Positions 1 to 9,079 are shown, numbered from the stretch's first letter. The stretch: DNA of 64,000 bases from Weissella confusa (GCA_041871065.1 CP168942.1:1180501-1244500); one strand, 5' to 3'. Numbers and translations: made by a program. The notes: generated by a model not told the origin, from the letters alone.

Positions 1-38
1 GCATCAGCTTATTTTTTGTTGATGTTGTTCGTAATTAC

Positions 39-728
39 TTATTTGCTCACAATTTGCATAATTGTTGGCAACTCATTTACTTCATAAGTTGCTTGATATG
101 GCGTTTCATTTACTTGTTGGTGAAGATTTACCCAAAGCGTGTCCAAATTATAACGATTACCACCTTGAATATCTGACGCCAAACCATCCCCAATCATGAT
201 TGACTCTTCACGCACCATATCTTGACGGTGCCCAAAGATAGCATCAAAGAATTCAGTTGATGGCTTGGCGTGACCGATAGCATCCGAGATGAACACATCG
301 TCAAAGTAACGACCAAATCCGGTATGTTCTAGACGTAGTTCTTGCGTGCGTTGTTCACCATTCGTACCGGCAATCAACTTGTAGCCTTGAGCCACCAAAT
401 TCTTAAGCAAATCTTCGGCACCGTCTAGCACAAAATAATTTTCATTTAGATAATGACGATATTCTTTTTCCAGCGCGATACCGTCTACTGCACGGTCGAA
501 TTCAGCAAACAGCTTATCGAATCGTGTGTTATGGATTTGATCCTTATTAATTTCACCACGTTCATATGCCGCCCATAGTCCGCGGTTGATTGTTTGATAC
601 GTTGCGAAGGCGTCGTCAACTTGGTTTTCTAGACCGTGATCCCGAAAAATATTCATCAATCCCACTTGCTCGCCCTTGCGGAAATCAAGCAATGTGTCGT
701 CCAAGTCGAAAATTAGGTGCTTATACAT
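39..728 (-). CDS. YjjG-type HAD nucleotidase
   Basis: This 229-residue protein is a haloacid dehalogenase superfamily phosphatase, most like the YjjG/YfnB branch that dephosphorylates pyrimidine nucleoside monophosphates, including non-canonical ones. Motif I (DLDDT, residues 8-12, nucleophile Asp8), motif II (Thr122 in a TNG triplet typical of this branch), motif III Lys155 and motif IV (GDGLASD, 180-186) are all present. A helical cap lies between motifs I and II. The ATG follows a GCGAGG-type ribosome site. It is transcribed alone, downstream of the lipid kinase gene and its terminator. The substrate is inferred from the subfamily, not proven here. Confidence 0.85.
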   Translation of the reverse strand: MYKHLIFDLDDTLLDFRKGEQVGLMNIFRDHGLENQVDDAFATYQTINRGLWAAYERGEINKDQIHNTRFDKLFAEFDRAVDGIALEKEYRHYLNENYFVLDGAEDLLKNLVAQGYKLIAGTNGEQRTQELRLEHTGFGRYFDDVFISDAIGHAKPSTEFFDAIFGHRQDMVREESIMIGDGLASDIQGGNRYNLDTLWVNLHQQVNETPYQATYEVNELPTIMQIVSK

Positions 729-770
729 GTTGTGCCTCGCTTCTACTGGTTATTTAAACTCAGTATACCA

Positions 771-798
771 AAAAGCACCGGTCAAAGACCGATGCTTT
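771..798 (-). terminator. Terminator after the lipid kinase gene
   Basis: Read on the minus strand, an 11-bp GC-containing stem (AAGCATCGGTC paired with GACCGGTGCTT) closes on a TTT loop and is followed by a T run. It lies just past the stop of the lipid kinase gene. Confidence 0.8.
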
Positions 799-807
799 AG
801 AAAAATA

Positions 808-1752
808 TTATAGCCAGAATGGATATGGACGGGTTGTTACCATCAAATCATAGGCACGTGACCCAAGCTCTTCCCCATCCGCATGGCCAAATTCTAGGCG
901 TGATGTGCGTACGCGAATTGATGACGCCGTAAAGCGGTGCACCTCTGAATAACGATAATGACGACCGCGGACCAACTGACCAAGCAACCACAAAATCTTA
1001 ATGAAGAATTGTGGACGCTCAATCATGATTAAATCAATCTTGCCATCAGTTGGATCGGCATCTGGCATAATCTTTACACCACCACCGAAGTACGGGTGAT
1101 TCGATACCGTCAACAGGTAACCACGTGGCGTGTAAAACTTACGACCATTCGCAATAATTTCAACTGGAAAACGATCTTGTCGTGACAGCGCCTCAATCAG
1201 AGCCACACCGTAAGTCGCCTTGCCGAGCTTTAACTTATTAAGAACATTCTTGATACGTGAGTTATTCGCAATTTCAACCGTCGTTGCGTCAAACCCAATT
1301 CCCACGTTATTCAAGAAGAAACGTCGTTCACGCTTAACCGCATCCATGTACTCACCAATGTCAATTGACTTTGGCTCGTTAGCTGCAACTTTCGTTAAAA
1401 TTGCTTGCATCATTTCAACTGGTGTACCAGTAATACCATGTGCGCGCGCAAAATCATTTCCTGAACCCGCGGGAATATAGGCCAGCGGGATACTTCTTTT
1501 CGTGTCAAAGGCAAGCAAGCCATTGATAACTTCATTTAGTGATCCGTCACCACCGACAACAACCAATTGTCGATCTGACGCGTCTTCATATTTAGCATAT
1601 TGATATGCCCACTTACGCAATTCCCCTGGTGCAGTTGATAGTCGACTATCAAAATCCACCCCAGTGTTTTTTAAGAATTGCTCAACCTCTCCCCAGACAA
1701 CCATGGATTTTCCCGAACGTGCTGCCGGATTGACAAAAAATGTGTAATGCAT
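808..1752 (-). CDS. Diacylglycerol kinase-family lipid kinase
   Basis: This is a cytosolic or membrane-associated lipid kinase of the DagK/YegS/BmrU family, which phosphorylates diacylglycerol or related lipids for phospholipid recycling. The N-terminal NPAARSGKS segment and the GGDGSLNEVINGL motif form the nucleotide site, and a later GSGNDFARA motif is also conserved. I chose the ATG at 1752 (MHYTFFVNP) because an AGAGAGA ribosome site lies about ten bases upstream and family alignment starts there; an in-frame ATG ten codons earlier has no ribosome site. The length, 314 residues, is normal for the family. The lipid substrate cannot be told from sequence. Confidence 0.88.
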   Translation of the reverse strand: MHYTFFVNPAARSGKSMVVWGEVEQFLKNTGVDFDSRLSTAPGELRKWAYQYAKYEDASDRQLVVVGGDGSLNEVINGLLAFDTKRSIPLAYIPAGSGNDFARAHGITGTPVEMMQAILTKVAANEPKSIDIGEYMDAVKRERRFFLNNVGIGFDATTVEIANNSRIKNVLNKLKLGKATYGVALIEALSRQDRFPVEIIANGRKFYTPRGYLLTVSNHPYFGGGVKIMPDADPTDGKIDLIMIERPQFFIKILWLLGQLVRGRHYRYSEVHRFTASSIRVRTSRLEFGHADGEELGSRAYDLMVTTRPYPFWL

Positions 1753-1861
1753 CTTTTTGCCATCTCTCTTTCTTTTTGTCATTAATTAGTATACAAAAAT
1801 TAATACACCTCGTCAGCCAAAATAGGGGCACGGTCACAAAATGGTCGATTTTTACGCATAC

Positions 1862-1892
1862 AAAAAGCCAGAACCAATTCGGTCCTGGCCAC
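1862..1892 (-). terminator. Terminator after msrA
   Basis: On the minus strand GCCAGGACC and GGTTCTGGC pair around an AATT-type loop and are followed by TTTTTG, directly after the msrA stop. Confidence 0.8.
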
Positions 1893-1897
1893 GTTTG

Positions 1898-2422
1898 TTA
1901 CTTAACACCCCAATAAGATTCTTTGTACGCATCTCGTGCTTGCTTTTCTTCGGCATACACGTCCGCATGCTTCTTGTAAAACTCCTGGTGATACTCTTCG
2001 GCCTCCCAGAATGTCGTTGCGTCTTCAATCGTCGTCACAATCGGTGACTCCCCAAAGATTCCCGACGCTTGTAATTGTTCTTTTGATGCCTCAGCAATTG
2101 CCCGTTGTTCATCTGAATTCACAAAAATAACTGGGCGATAGTTATCACCCCGGTCTTGGAATTGCCCCATTGCGTCTGTTGGATCAGCCGTCTGCCAATA
2201 AAGTGTGACCAGATCTTCGTATGACACAATTTCATCATCAAACCAGATTTTGACAGCTTCAGTATGTCCGGTTTCATGAGCTTTAACTTCTTCATACGTT
2301 GGATTAGCTTTAAACCCACCCGTATATCCTGAGCGGACTAGCTTGATACCTGGTAAGGTTTCAAACGGCTGTACCATGCACCAAAAACATCCCCCTGCAA
2401 AAATTGCTGTTTGTTCTGCCAT
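1898..2422 (-). CDS. msrA: Peptide methionine sulfoxide reductase MsrA
   Basis: MsrA reduces the S epimer of methionine sulfoxide in oxidised proteins, using thioredoxin as electron donor. The catalytic GCFWC motif places the nucleophilic cysteine at residue 12 and a second cysteine at 15, and the EYHQ segment near residue 143 is the expected substrate-site motif. At 174 residues it is full length. It follows metQ by 26 bases, so both probably share the Met T-box controlled transcript. That couples methionine uptake with methionine repair, sensible in an organism that also encodes H2O2-forming lactate oxidase. Confidence 0.95.
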   Translation of the reverse strand: MAEQTAIFAGGCFWCMVQPFETLPGIKLVRSGYTGGFKANPTYEEVKAHETGHTEAVKIWFDDEIVSYEDLVTLYWQTADPTDAMGQFQDRGDNYRPVIFVNSDEQRAIAEASKEQLQASGIFGESPIVTTIEDATTFWEAEEYHQEFYKKHADVYAEEKQARDAYKESYWGVK

Positions 2423-2448
2423 TATGACTTCCCCCTAATGTCGATTGA

Positions 2449-3291
2449 TTACTTCAACTTAATATTCCAAGCTGCAATTTCAGCTGAACCGTATAGTTGC
2501 TTCATGTGCTTCTTTGTTGATTCCGTTTGGTAAGCCTTAACCACTTGCTTGTAAATCTTCTTGTTTTGCGTTCCCTTGCGTGCCGCAATAATGTTGATGT
2601 AGCCCTTGTTGGCCTTGTTAACTGGCTCGACGTACAACGCCTTATCGATGTCCAACTTGGCATCCAAAGCATAGTTGGTGTTAACAACCGCCGCGTCAGC
2701 ACTCTTCAAAGCTGAAGCTGCTTGATCAGATGCCACTTCCTTAATTTTGAAATCCTTCTTGTTCTCAGTAATATCCTGTGCACTTGGCAACTTCACATCA
2801 TGGTTGTACTTAATCAAGCCGGCAGCTTCCAGCACATCCAACGCGCGCTTTTCGTTTGACGGATCATTTGGCACAACAATCGTACCGCCCTTAGGCAAAT
2901 CGGCCAACTTCTTGTGATTGTCAGAATAGATGCGAATTGGTGTCACGTAGGTCTTACCAACGCTGACCAACTTGCCCTTGAAATTTTTGTTCTGAACGTC
3001 GAAGTAATTAATCGTTTGGAAGGCGTTCAAATCAATTGACTTGTCGACCAACGCTTGGTTTGGCTTGATGTAATCCGTAAACAACTTAAGCTTAATATCG
3101 ATGCCATACTTCTTAGCAGCATCCTTCTTAACGTACTCCCACAATTGACGGTCAGAGTCACCCACCAATCCAACCGTTACCGTCTTGTCCTTTGAGGCCG
3201 CTGACACAGCATGTGGTTGACTAGCAAATACTGCCAAACCCGCCACTGCAACAACCGTTCCCAATACAACCTGCTTCTTTGAAAGTCCCAT
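2449..3291 (-). CDS. metQ: MetQ/NlpA-family methionine-binding protein, no lipobox
   Basis: This is the substrate-binding protein of a methionine ABC importer (NlpA/MetQ family). The mature domain carries the family segments TVGLVGDSD, DLNAFQTINYF and VVPNDPSNEKRALD. I chose ATG 3291 because GGAGG lies eight bases upstream; two earlier in-frame ATGs overlap the ribosome site. The leader has a hydrophobic core followed by AVSA-AS, a type I signal peptidase site. There is no cysteine anywhere, so the usual lipoprotein anchor is missing. No ATPase (metN) or permease (metI) gene is adjacent. A Met T-box leader upstream fits methionine control. Confidence 0.88.
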   Translation of the reverse strand: MGLSKKQVVLGTVVAVAGLAVFASQPHAVSAASKDKTVTVGLVGDSDRQLWEYVKKDAAKKYGIDIKLKLFTDYIKPNQALVDKSIDLNAFQTINYFDVQNKNFKGKLVSVGKTYVTPIRIYSDNHKKLADLPKGGTIVVPNDPSNEKRALDVLEAAGLIKYNHDVKLPSAQDITENKKDFKIKEVASDQAASALKSADAAVVNTNYALDAKLDIDKALYVEPVNKANKGYINIIAARKGTQNKKIYKQVVKAYQTESTKKHMKQLYGSAEIAAWNIKLK

Positions 3292-3320
3292 TTTCATATC
3301 CTCCATAAACCGTAGCTAAA

Positions 3321-3620
3321 AACAAAAAAGCCCATTCCTATACGTCGCCCCAAAATTAGGGCTCGATATAGAAACGGACTTACCGTGATACCATTCTACC
3401 TTCATCATGCCAGTCACCCGACATGAACTTACAACGTGCAGACAGGGAGCGAGATGATGCTGTGTCGATACGCGTGTCTGGTAACGGAGACCAATCCGTG
3501 TGGTATTTACAGACTTGCTGCTCATGCCACCCAATCACAGGCCATTTTCATCATCAATTCGCACGTACCGTCACACCGACCCGATACTCTCTAGGCTTTG
3601 AATCAATCATTACTTTCCTG
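3321..3620 (-). promoter_or_regulatory. Methionine T-box riboswitch leader
   Basis: The 412-base gap between metQ and nox is filled by a T-box leader read on the minus strand. The T-box core (3383-3402, AAGGTAGAATGGTATCACGG) contains TGGT, which would pair with the ACCA end of an uncharged tRNA. It is followed by a long terminator hairpin (3330-3377) and a T run (3321-3329). Upstream, a stem I region includes an ATG triplet (3543-3545) after GAAA, read as the specifier codon for tRNA-Met. Uncharged tRNA-Met should favour antitermination and metQ-msrA expression. The stem I boundaries are approximate. Confidence 0.85.
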
Positions 3621-3661
3621 ATCACTTTGTTTTTAACTGTCGTTTTTTCTTTATGAGCATT

Positions 3662-3690
3662 ATATTAGCGTTTTCTCATTTTAATGTCAA
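3662..3690 (-). promoter_or_regulatory. Promoter of the T-box/metQ transcript
   Basis: On the minus strand a consensus -35 TTGACA (3685-3690) and a -10 TAATAT (3662-3667) are separated by exactly 17 bases, about 45 bases before the T-box stem I. Confidence 0.8.
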
Positions 3691-3703
3691 CGCTTTTTTA
3701 GAA

Positions 3704-5041
3704 TTAATTTTCGTTCACGGCCTTCAGTGCTGTCGCACCAACGAAATTAACCGGTTGCGTAAAGTTAGGTTGGAAGAAGAAATCGGCCATCGCTAGGTCA
3801 TCAATTGTCATTTTGTTTTGAATGGCTAATGACACAACGTTGGCTGCCTGTGAAATATCATGCTCTGACATAAAGGCTGCTCCTAGCACGCGGCGCGTCG
3901 TTTTATCCCAGGTCAATGTTGATAAGACCTTGGTCGTTGAAAGCATAAAGTCAGGACGGTAATCTTCCTCATACACCGTTTCTTCAACATCAATCCCACG
4001 GGCTTCGGCACTCGCTTTATTCAAACCCGTACCTGCCATTGCAAAGCCGTAAAGTTCAACTGCTGACGTGCCTTGTGTGCCTTTGTACGCCAAGTGATGG
4101 CCATCAATATTACGCGCAACTAACATGCCTTGTCGAATGGCATTCGTTGCCAATGGAATGTAATCCACTGCCTCAGTTGGATTATAAAAGACCGTGGTAG
4201 CATCCCCAGCGGCGTAAACATCAGGCACGCTTGTTTCCATATATTTGTTGGTCTTAATCGCTCCGTTTGGTAACATCTCAACTTGTCCTTGGAACAAATC
4301 CGTATTTGGTAAGAACCCAATGCCAAGCACAGCGATATCTGCTTCGTAGGCCCCCTTGTCAGTCACGACACGAATACCACCGTCTGGCAAATCTTCAAAG
4401 GCTGCTACGCGCTGGCCTAATGCTAAGGTTACGTCGTGTGCAACAAATGCCGCCTCTAGACGATCGGTCATCACCGGACTAAAGTTTTTCGGCAAGACAC
4501 GATCCAAACCATCAACCAGCGTGACTTCCTTACCCGTCACTGAAAATTGTTCTGCAATTTCAGCACCGATATATCCAGCACCAATCACCACAACACGCTT
4601 CAAGCCGTCCGCAACATTTTTAATACGGTTAGCATCTTCCCATGACTTAGCGAAGTAAACACGATTACTATGGATGCCTGGAATATTTGGAACCAACGGC
4701 TTAGACCCAGTTGTAATCACAATCTTGTCAAACGTTTCAGTTGTGATTTCATCCGTCAGTAAGTTCTTCGCACGAATTTGCTTAACATTCAAATTCGCTT
4801 CGACCACTTGGTGTTGCATCTTCATCGTAATGCCTTGTTCCGTCATCGATTCTGGCGATTCATAAAACATACGTTGTTCGTCTGACACGTGGTTTCCTAG
4901 CCATAGCGCGATACCGCATGACAAAAACGAAACTGTCGTATGTTGTTCGTAGACCGTGATGTCGGCATCTGGGTGCAGCTTCTTGATTTGTGTGGCTGAG
5001 AACGTGCCAGCGTGTGTACTACCAATAATTGCAATTTTCAT
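3704..5041 (-). CDS. nox: NADH oxidase, probably water-forming
   Basis: This 445-residue FAD-dependent pyridine nucleotide-disulfide oxidoreductase matches lactic acid bacterial Nox, which reduces O2 to water with NADH and regenerates NAD+. The N-terminal FAD motif (KIAIIGSTHAG) carries the conserved His10, and Cys42 in SFLSCG is the redox-active cysteine that cycles as sulfenic acid. A second dinucleotide motif (VVIGAGYIGAEIAEQ) binds NADH, and AAGDA near the C-terminus contacts FAD. I chose ATG 5041, preceded by GGGGA; the upstream in-frame extension is not conserved. CoA-disulfide reductase is a related alternative, less likely from context. Confidence 0.85.
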   Translation of the reverse strand: MKIAIIGSTHAGTFSATQIKKLHPDADITVYEQHTTVSFLSCGIALWLGNHVSDEQRMFYESPESMTEQGITMKMQHQVVEANLNVKQIRAKNLLTDEITTETFDKIVITTGSKPLVPNIPGIHSNRVYFAKSWEDANRIKNVADGLKRVVVIGAGYIGAEIAEQFSVTGKEVTLVDGLDRVLPKNFSPVMTDRLEAAFVAHDVTLALGQRVAAFEDLPDGGIRVVTDKGAYEADIAVLGIGFLPNTDLFQGQVEMLPNGAIKTNKYMETSVPDVYAAGDATTVFYNPTEAVDYIPLATNAIRQGMLVARNIDGHHLAYKGTQGTSAVELYGFAMAGTGLNKASAEARGIDVEETVYEEDYRPDFMLSTTKVLSTLTWDKTTRRVLGAAFMSEHDISQAANVVSLAIQNKMTIDDLAMADFFFQPNFTQPVNFVGATALKAVNEN

Positions 5042-5135
5042 GTTACGATTCCCCTTATTTTGCTTTCCCTTGTGCATTTGCAAACCAGTCATTAAACAAC
5101 AACTTCACAATAGGTCGCGACCCCTTTGTTGCGCT

Positions 5136-5159
5136 TTAGAAACACCCACATGTTTCTAA
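5136..5159. promoter_or_regulatory. Inverted repeat in the nox leader
   Basis: Nine-base perfect arms TTAGAAACA and TGTTTCTAA flank a six-base spacer about 95 bases before the nox start. It could be an operator or an RNA hairpin. It does not match the Rex consensus I know, so the regulator is unknown. Confidence 0.45.
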
Positions 5160-5251
5160 TTACGGTTTATTATTGTCCGATAATTAGGTATTGCACAAAC
5201 TAATAGTAACAAACTTCACAAAATAATCAAACCTTTTTCAAAAACAAAATT

Positions 5252-5281
5252 AAAAAACGCCCGAGATTTCTCTCGGACGCT
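5252..5281 (-). terminator. Terminator of the betaine transporter operon
   Basis: On the minus strand GCGTCCGAGA pairs with TCTCGGGCGT around a short AAA loop and is followed by TTTTTT, fifteen bases past the permease/binding-protein stop. Confidence 0.85.
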
Positions 5282-5295
5282 CTTATCGACGCTAT

Positions 5296-7017
5296 TTACT
5301 TAAACCAGCTATCAACCTGCTTTTGGTGATCAGCAATCCATTCCTTGGCTGCTGCCTGCGGTGACTTGCCGTTTTGGATAGCTAACATGACTGATTCCAT
5401 GTCTTGCTCATCCCACTTAAACTTATCCAACACACGGTAGGCCTTGGGTTTATCTTCCTTAAGTCCCTTACGCGTGAACGTATTGATTGATTCAGATTTT
5501 CCAAATGAACCCTTTGGATCAGCCAAATACTTCAAGTCGTACTTTTGGAACATCCAGTGTGGCGTCCAACCAGTCACCACGATATCTTGCTTATCCTTAA
5601 TCGCCTTACCAAGTGCCACAGTCATGGCACCTGATGATGACGGCGTCAACTTCCAACCATTGTTGGTCAAACCATAATCAGCCATGGCCTTTTCAGTAGC
5701 GTTCGTGACCCCAGCTCCGGGTTCGATACCTGTCACCGTTTTATTAGCTTGTGTGGTTAAATCACTAATGCTATCGACGTCCATATACGCTGGCACAACC
5801 AACCCAGTCTTAGCACCAGTCAAGTTAGGCCCAAGCATATCAATTTGTGACTTGTACTTTTTGTATTGCGCCGCGTGCGTGTTTGGTAACCAAGCCGACA
5901 CTGATGCATCCGCTTGTCCATTCGCAACTGATTGCCACATGATTGAGTTATCAAGTGGTGTCAGGTTAACGCTATAACCGTGTTGACGCATTGCTTCAGC
6001 CAACACATTACTTGAAGCAACTTCTGAGTCCCATTGCACATAAACAAGGTTCAATGTGTCCTCTGCCTTCTTACTGTTGGCAAAGGTATTCACAACCCCT
6101 GAACCAACCATCGCAACAGCCACGACAATCGCTGTCCACATCTTCCAGTGGTGCTTTGAAGTTGGTTGCTTATCAGCCGGCTTGACGTTCAATTTTTGTG
6201 TAAAGCGATCAATGATGATGGCCAAGATAACCAAGGCCAGTCCATTCACAAATCCCTTACCAACATCCGCGTTTTGCACCGCTGACAAGACACCACGACC
6301 AAGTCCTGGCGCACCAATCATTGAGGCAATCACAACCATTGACAAGGCCAACATAATCGTTTGATTTACACCGGCCAAGATCGTATTGGTTGCCAGTGGC
6401 AGCTCAAGCTTAAACAACTTTTGCTTCGGCGTTGATCCATAAGAATCTGCCGCCTCAACCAAATCCTTTGGCACTTGGCGAATCCCTAAGTTCGACATAC
6501 GAACAGTTGGTGGCAACGCAAAGATAACAGACGCGAAGACACCAGGGACGACACCAATACCAAAGAAAGCAACCGCTGGAATCAAATATACGAAACCAGG
6601 CATCGTCTGCATAAAGTCCAAAACCGGTTGGACAATCTTAGCAACCGTTTCCTTCTTGGCCATCCAGATACCCAAAGGCACCCCAATAATGATTGAGACC
6701 AGACTAGAGACCAAGACCAATGTAAAGGTACTCATCAAATCTGACCACAAATTTTGGTTGGCAATCAGTAGCAACCCTAGGAAAGTAAACAATGGGAAGC
6801 CCCACTTCTTACCGCATACTAGGATCGCAAACACCGTCAGGCCGATAATGACCATCCAGCTTGGCATTGCTGTTAAACCATTGGTAATACCGTTCATCAA
6901 GTGGGTCCCGCCATCTTGAATGACATTAAAGAACCCACTCAAAGTGGTCGTTAGCCAGTTAACGGCCGTTTCGACCCAGTTGGCAATCGGTAATTTACTT
7001 ATTAATACTGTATTCAT
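5296..7017 (-). CDS. busAB: Glycine betaine ABC transporter, permease fused to binding domain
   Basis: This 573-residue protein fuses the membrane permease and the extracytoplasmic binding domain of an osmoprotectant ABC importer, as in BusAB/OpuABC of lactic acid bacteria. Residues about 50-290 hold several membrane helices and the EAA-type loop (DLVEAADSYGSTPKQ) that contacts the ATPase. A further helix near 290-310 is followed by the ligand-binding domain (about 320-573), which includes typical pieces such as LNLVYVQWDSEVAS and VTGWTPHWMFQ, a tryptophan-rich betaine cage region. The gene follows busAA by six bases. Because the binding domain is tethered to the permease, no lipobox is needed. 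Confidence 0.93.
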   Translation of the reverse strand: MNTVLISKLPIANWVETAVNWLTTTLSGFFNVIQDGGTHLMNGITNGLTAMPSWMVIIGLTVFAILVCGKKWGFPLFTFLGLLLIANQNLWSDLMSTFTLVLVSSLVSIIIGVPLGIWMAKKETVAKIVQPVLDFMQTMPGFVYLIPAVAFFGIGVVPGVFASVIFALPPTVRMSNLGIRQVPKDLVEAADSYGSTPKQKLFKLELPLATNTILAGVNQTIMLALSMVVIASMIGAPGLGRGVLSAVQNADVGKGFVNGLALVILAIIIDRFTQKLNVKPADKQPTSKHHWKMWTAIVVAVAMVGSGVVNTFANSKKAEDTLNLVYVQWDSEVASSNVLAEAMRQHGYSVNLTPLDNSIMWQSVANGQADASVSAWLPNTHAAQYKKYKSQIDMLGPNLTGAKTGLVVPAYMDVDSISDLTTQANKTVTGIEPGAGVTNATEKAMADYGLTNNGWKLTPSSSGAMTVALGKAIKDKQDIVVTGWTPHWMFQKYDLKYLADPKGSFGKSESINTFTRKGLKEDKPKAYRVLDKFKWDEQDMESVMLAIQNGKSPQAAAKEWIADHQKQVDSWFK

Positions 7018-7023
7018 CGGTAA

Positions 7024-8202
7024 CTATTGCACCTCCGTTTCAGACAACGCTTCTAGGACGCGACCACGAATGATAACGCCAAGCAAACGGCCATTGTCTA
7101 CTACCGCCAGTGGCGTCGGTGCATCATAAATCAATGGCATGATATCAGCCACCAACATATCACGGGCAACTGTTGGCATCTCTGTCATGACGTCACGCAA
7201 CCCAATGTTTTCACGACGAGCACGCAAGGCGTCCTCACTGCTGATGAATCCTTGGAAATGACGACGACGATCAACAGCGACCAACCCACTCACTTCTTCA
7301 GTACGCATCTTCTTCAAGGCCACTGCTGGTCCATCAACATCAATGTTCGTTGTAATTGGTGGAATCATAATACGTTCAGCCGTTAACACCTTTGAACGGT
7401 CGACATCTTCGATAAACGCACGAACATAATCGTTAGCCGGCGCAGTCAAAATTTCCTCTCCAGTACCGACTTGTTGAATTTGTCCATCCTTCATAATGGC
7501 AATACGGTCACCAATACGGAGGGCCTCATTCAAATCGTGGGAAATAAAGATAATCGTTTGACTCGCATTTGCTTGCAAATCCAACAATTCATCTTGCATA
7601 TCACGACGAATCAAGGGGTCAAGTGCTGAGAAAGCCTCATCCATTAGCAGGATTTCAGGGTTATTTGCCAACGCACGGGCCAACCCAACACGTTGTTGCA
7701 TCCCACCTGAAAGTTGATTAGGATATTGGTCCTTAAACGCCAACAAATTGGCATTATCAAGTGCCTTCTCAGCTCGTTCACGACGTTCTTCCTTTGGCAC
7801 ACCTTGTACCTCAAGACCGTACTCCGTATTTTCTAAAATCGTACGGTGTGGAAACAAGCCGAAGCTTTGGAACACCATACTCATTTTCTTGCGACGGACT
7901 TCCAATAATTGTTCCTTGGACATCGTTGAGATATCTTCACCATCAATTTTGATTGACCCTGATGTGGGCTCAATCAAGCGATTCAACAATCGAATAAGCG
8001 TTGACTTACCCGATCCTGATAATCCCATGATGACAAAAATTTCTCCCTCTTCGATGGACAAGTTCGCGTCATAGACACCAACTGTCGCACCTGTCTTTTT
8101 CAAGATTTCTGTTTTAGAAGCTTGCTGCTGGACCATTTGCAAGGCCGGCTTAACACGTTTCCCAAAAATCTTGGTAAGATGTTCAATTTCCACCTTAGCC
8201 AT
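7024..8202 (-). CDS. busAA: Glycine betaine ABC transporter ATPase with CBS domains
   Basis: This is the ATPase of the osmotically activated betaine importer. Walker A is GLSGSGKST (60-68), the signature is LSGGMQQR near 163-170, and Walker B is [12 protein letters not shown] just after. The C-terminal 120 residues form a tandem CBS pair, which in OpuA/BusA systems senses ionic strength and in several species binds c-di-AMP. It is the first gene of the operon, and its promoter is overlapped by a BusR-type operator. The start has GGAGG eleven bases upstream, slightly long spacing. Length (392) is typical. Confidence 0.94.
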   Translation of the reverse strand: MAKVEIEHLTKIFGKRVKPALQMVQQQASKTEILKKTGATVGVYDANLSIEEGEIFVIMGLSGSGKSTLIRLLNRLIEPTSGSIKIDGEDISTMSKEQLLEVRRKKMSMVFQSFGLFPHRTILENTEYGLEVQGVPKEERRERAEKALDNANLLAFKDQYPNQLSGGMQQRVGLARALANNPEILLMDEAFSALDPLIRRDMQDELLDLQANASQTIIFISHDLNEALRIGDRIAIMKDGQIQQVGTGEEILTAPANDYVRAFIEDVDRSKVLTAERIMIPPITTNIDVDGPAVALKKMRTEEVSGLVAVDRRRHFQGFISSEDALRARRENIGLRDVMTEMPTVARDMLVADIMPLIYDAPTPLAVVDNGRLLGVIIRGRVLEALSETEVQ

Positions 8203-8247
8203 ATCTTCATATTCCTCCTACTTGATCGAATTTCTCTCACTTTCGAT

Positions 8248-8291
8248 AAGTGACAACCCTATTGTAAACATGAAGTTGTCACTTGCGTCAA
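8248..8291 (-). promoter_or_regulatory. busA promoter with BusR operator
   Basis: Reading the minus strand, a -35-like TTGACG (8286-8291) and a -10-like TACAAT (8261-8266) are 19 bases apart. Superimposed is an inverted repeat with nine-base arms, AAGTGACAA (8248-8256) and TTGTCACTT (8276-8284), separated by 19 bases. One arm lies in the spacer between -35 and -10 and the other just downstream of -10. This two-box layout resembles the published binding sites of BusR, and occupancy would block RNA polymerase. Confidence 0.82.
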
Positions 8292-8454
8292 ATTTATTTA
8301 TGTAGACCAACGTGTACCGAAAACGGGACACACCCCAATTTGATAGGCTTACAAGTAGGTCTACCAATTAATAATTGATTGTTTCTTATCAACGCATTAT
8401 CAGCGAATATGATATGCTTATCTTAATTATGTATTCTAAATTTGGAGGGATATT

Positions 8455-9075
8455 ATGGCCGGACTAAAGCAGCCTCGCTATCGTGTCATTGCATTACGCA
8501 TCGCTGAGCAAATTAGCGCTAACCAACTCAAGGTCGGCGATAAAATTCACGCCCGCTCAACCTTAGCAACGACATTTGGCGTATCATCAGAAACTGCCCG
8601 TCGCGCGATTAGTGTACTCGGTGACTTAGGCATCGTGGAAACCACCCATGGCAGTGGCGCTAAGGTCCTATCTCGTCAGAAGGCCCAGAAATTCGTTGAG
8701 AGCGAAACAGAGGTCAATGGGCTACAAGACCTTCAACTATCGCTCACAGAGCAAATTAAGGCCCAGCAGGCCGGTTTAGATGCTTTGAGTAAGGATTTAC
8801 ACCGGTTTGTGGATCAATCACAACACTACCAACAACATAACCCATTGACGCCGTTTGAGTTGGCATTAACAGAGCCATCCACGTTATTTGAAAAATCATT
8901 GAGTGAACTGAATTTTTGGCATCAAACTGGCACAACTTTGGTTGGCATTTCGCATGAGGACAAGCTGGTCATCTCACCTGGTCCGTATGCCAAAATCCAT
9001 CAAGGTGATACGCTTTACTTTGTCGGGGATGAAAACAGCGTCCAAAACGTTTATAACTTTTTCTACAGCAACTAA
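8455..9075 (+). CDS. busR: BusR, GntR-type c-di-AMP-responsive repressor
   Basis: This 206-residue regulator joins an N-terminal GntR winged helix (about 1-75, with TTFGVSSETARRAISVL as recognition region), a central coiled-coil stretch (about 80-125) and a C-terminal RCK_C/TrkA_C domain (about 130-206). In streptococci and lactococci BusR binds c-di-AMP through the RCK_C domain and represses the busA operon. It is divergent from busAA, and a matching two-box operator sits in the shared 252-base gap. The ATG follows GGAGGGAT. The ligand is inferred from the family. Confidence 0.9.
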   Translation: MAGLKQPRYRVIALRIAEQISANQLKVGDKIHARSTLATTFGVSSETARRAISVLGDLGIVETTHGSGAKVLSRQKAQKFVESETEVNGLQDLQLSLTEQIKAQQAGLDALSKDLHRFVDQSQHYQQHNPLTPFELALTEPSTLFEKSLSELNFWHQTGTTLVGISHEDKLVISPGPYAKIHQGDTLYFVGDENSVQNVYNFFYSN

Positions 9076-9079
9076 AAAG

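Noticed and set aside
3423..3656. Plus-strand reading frame in the metQ-nox gap
   Set aside because: It runs antisense through the T-box leader, has no ribosome site and no recognisable protein.
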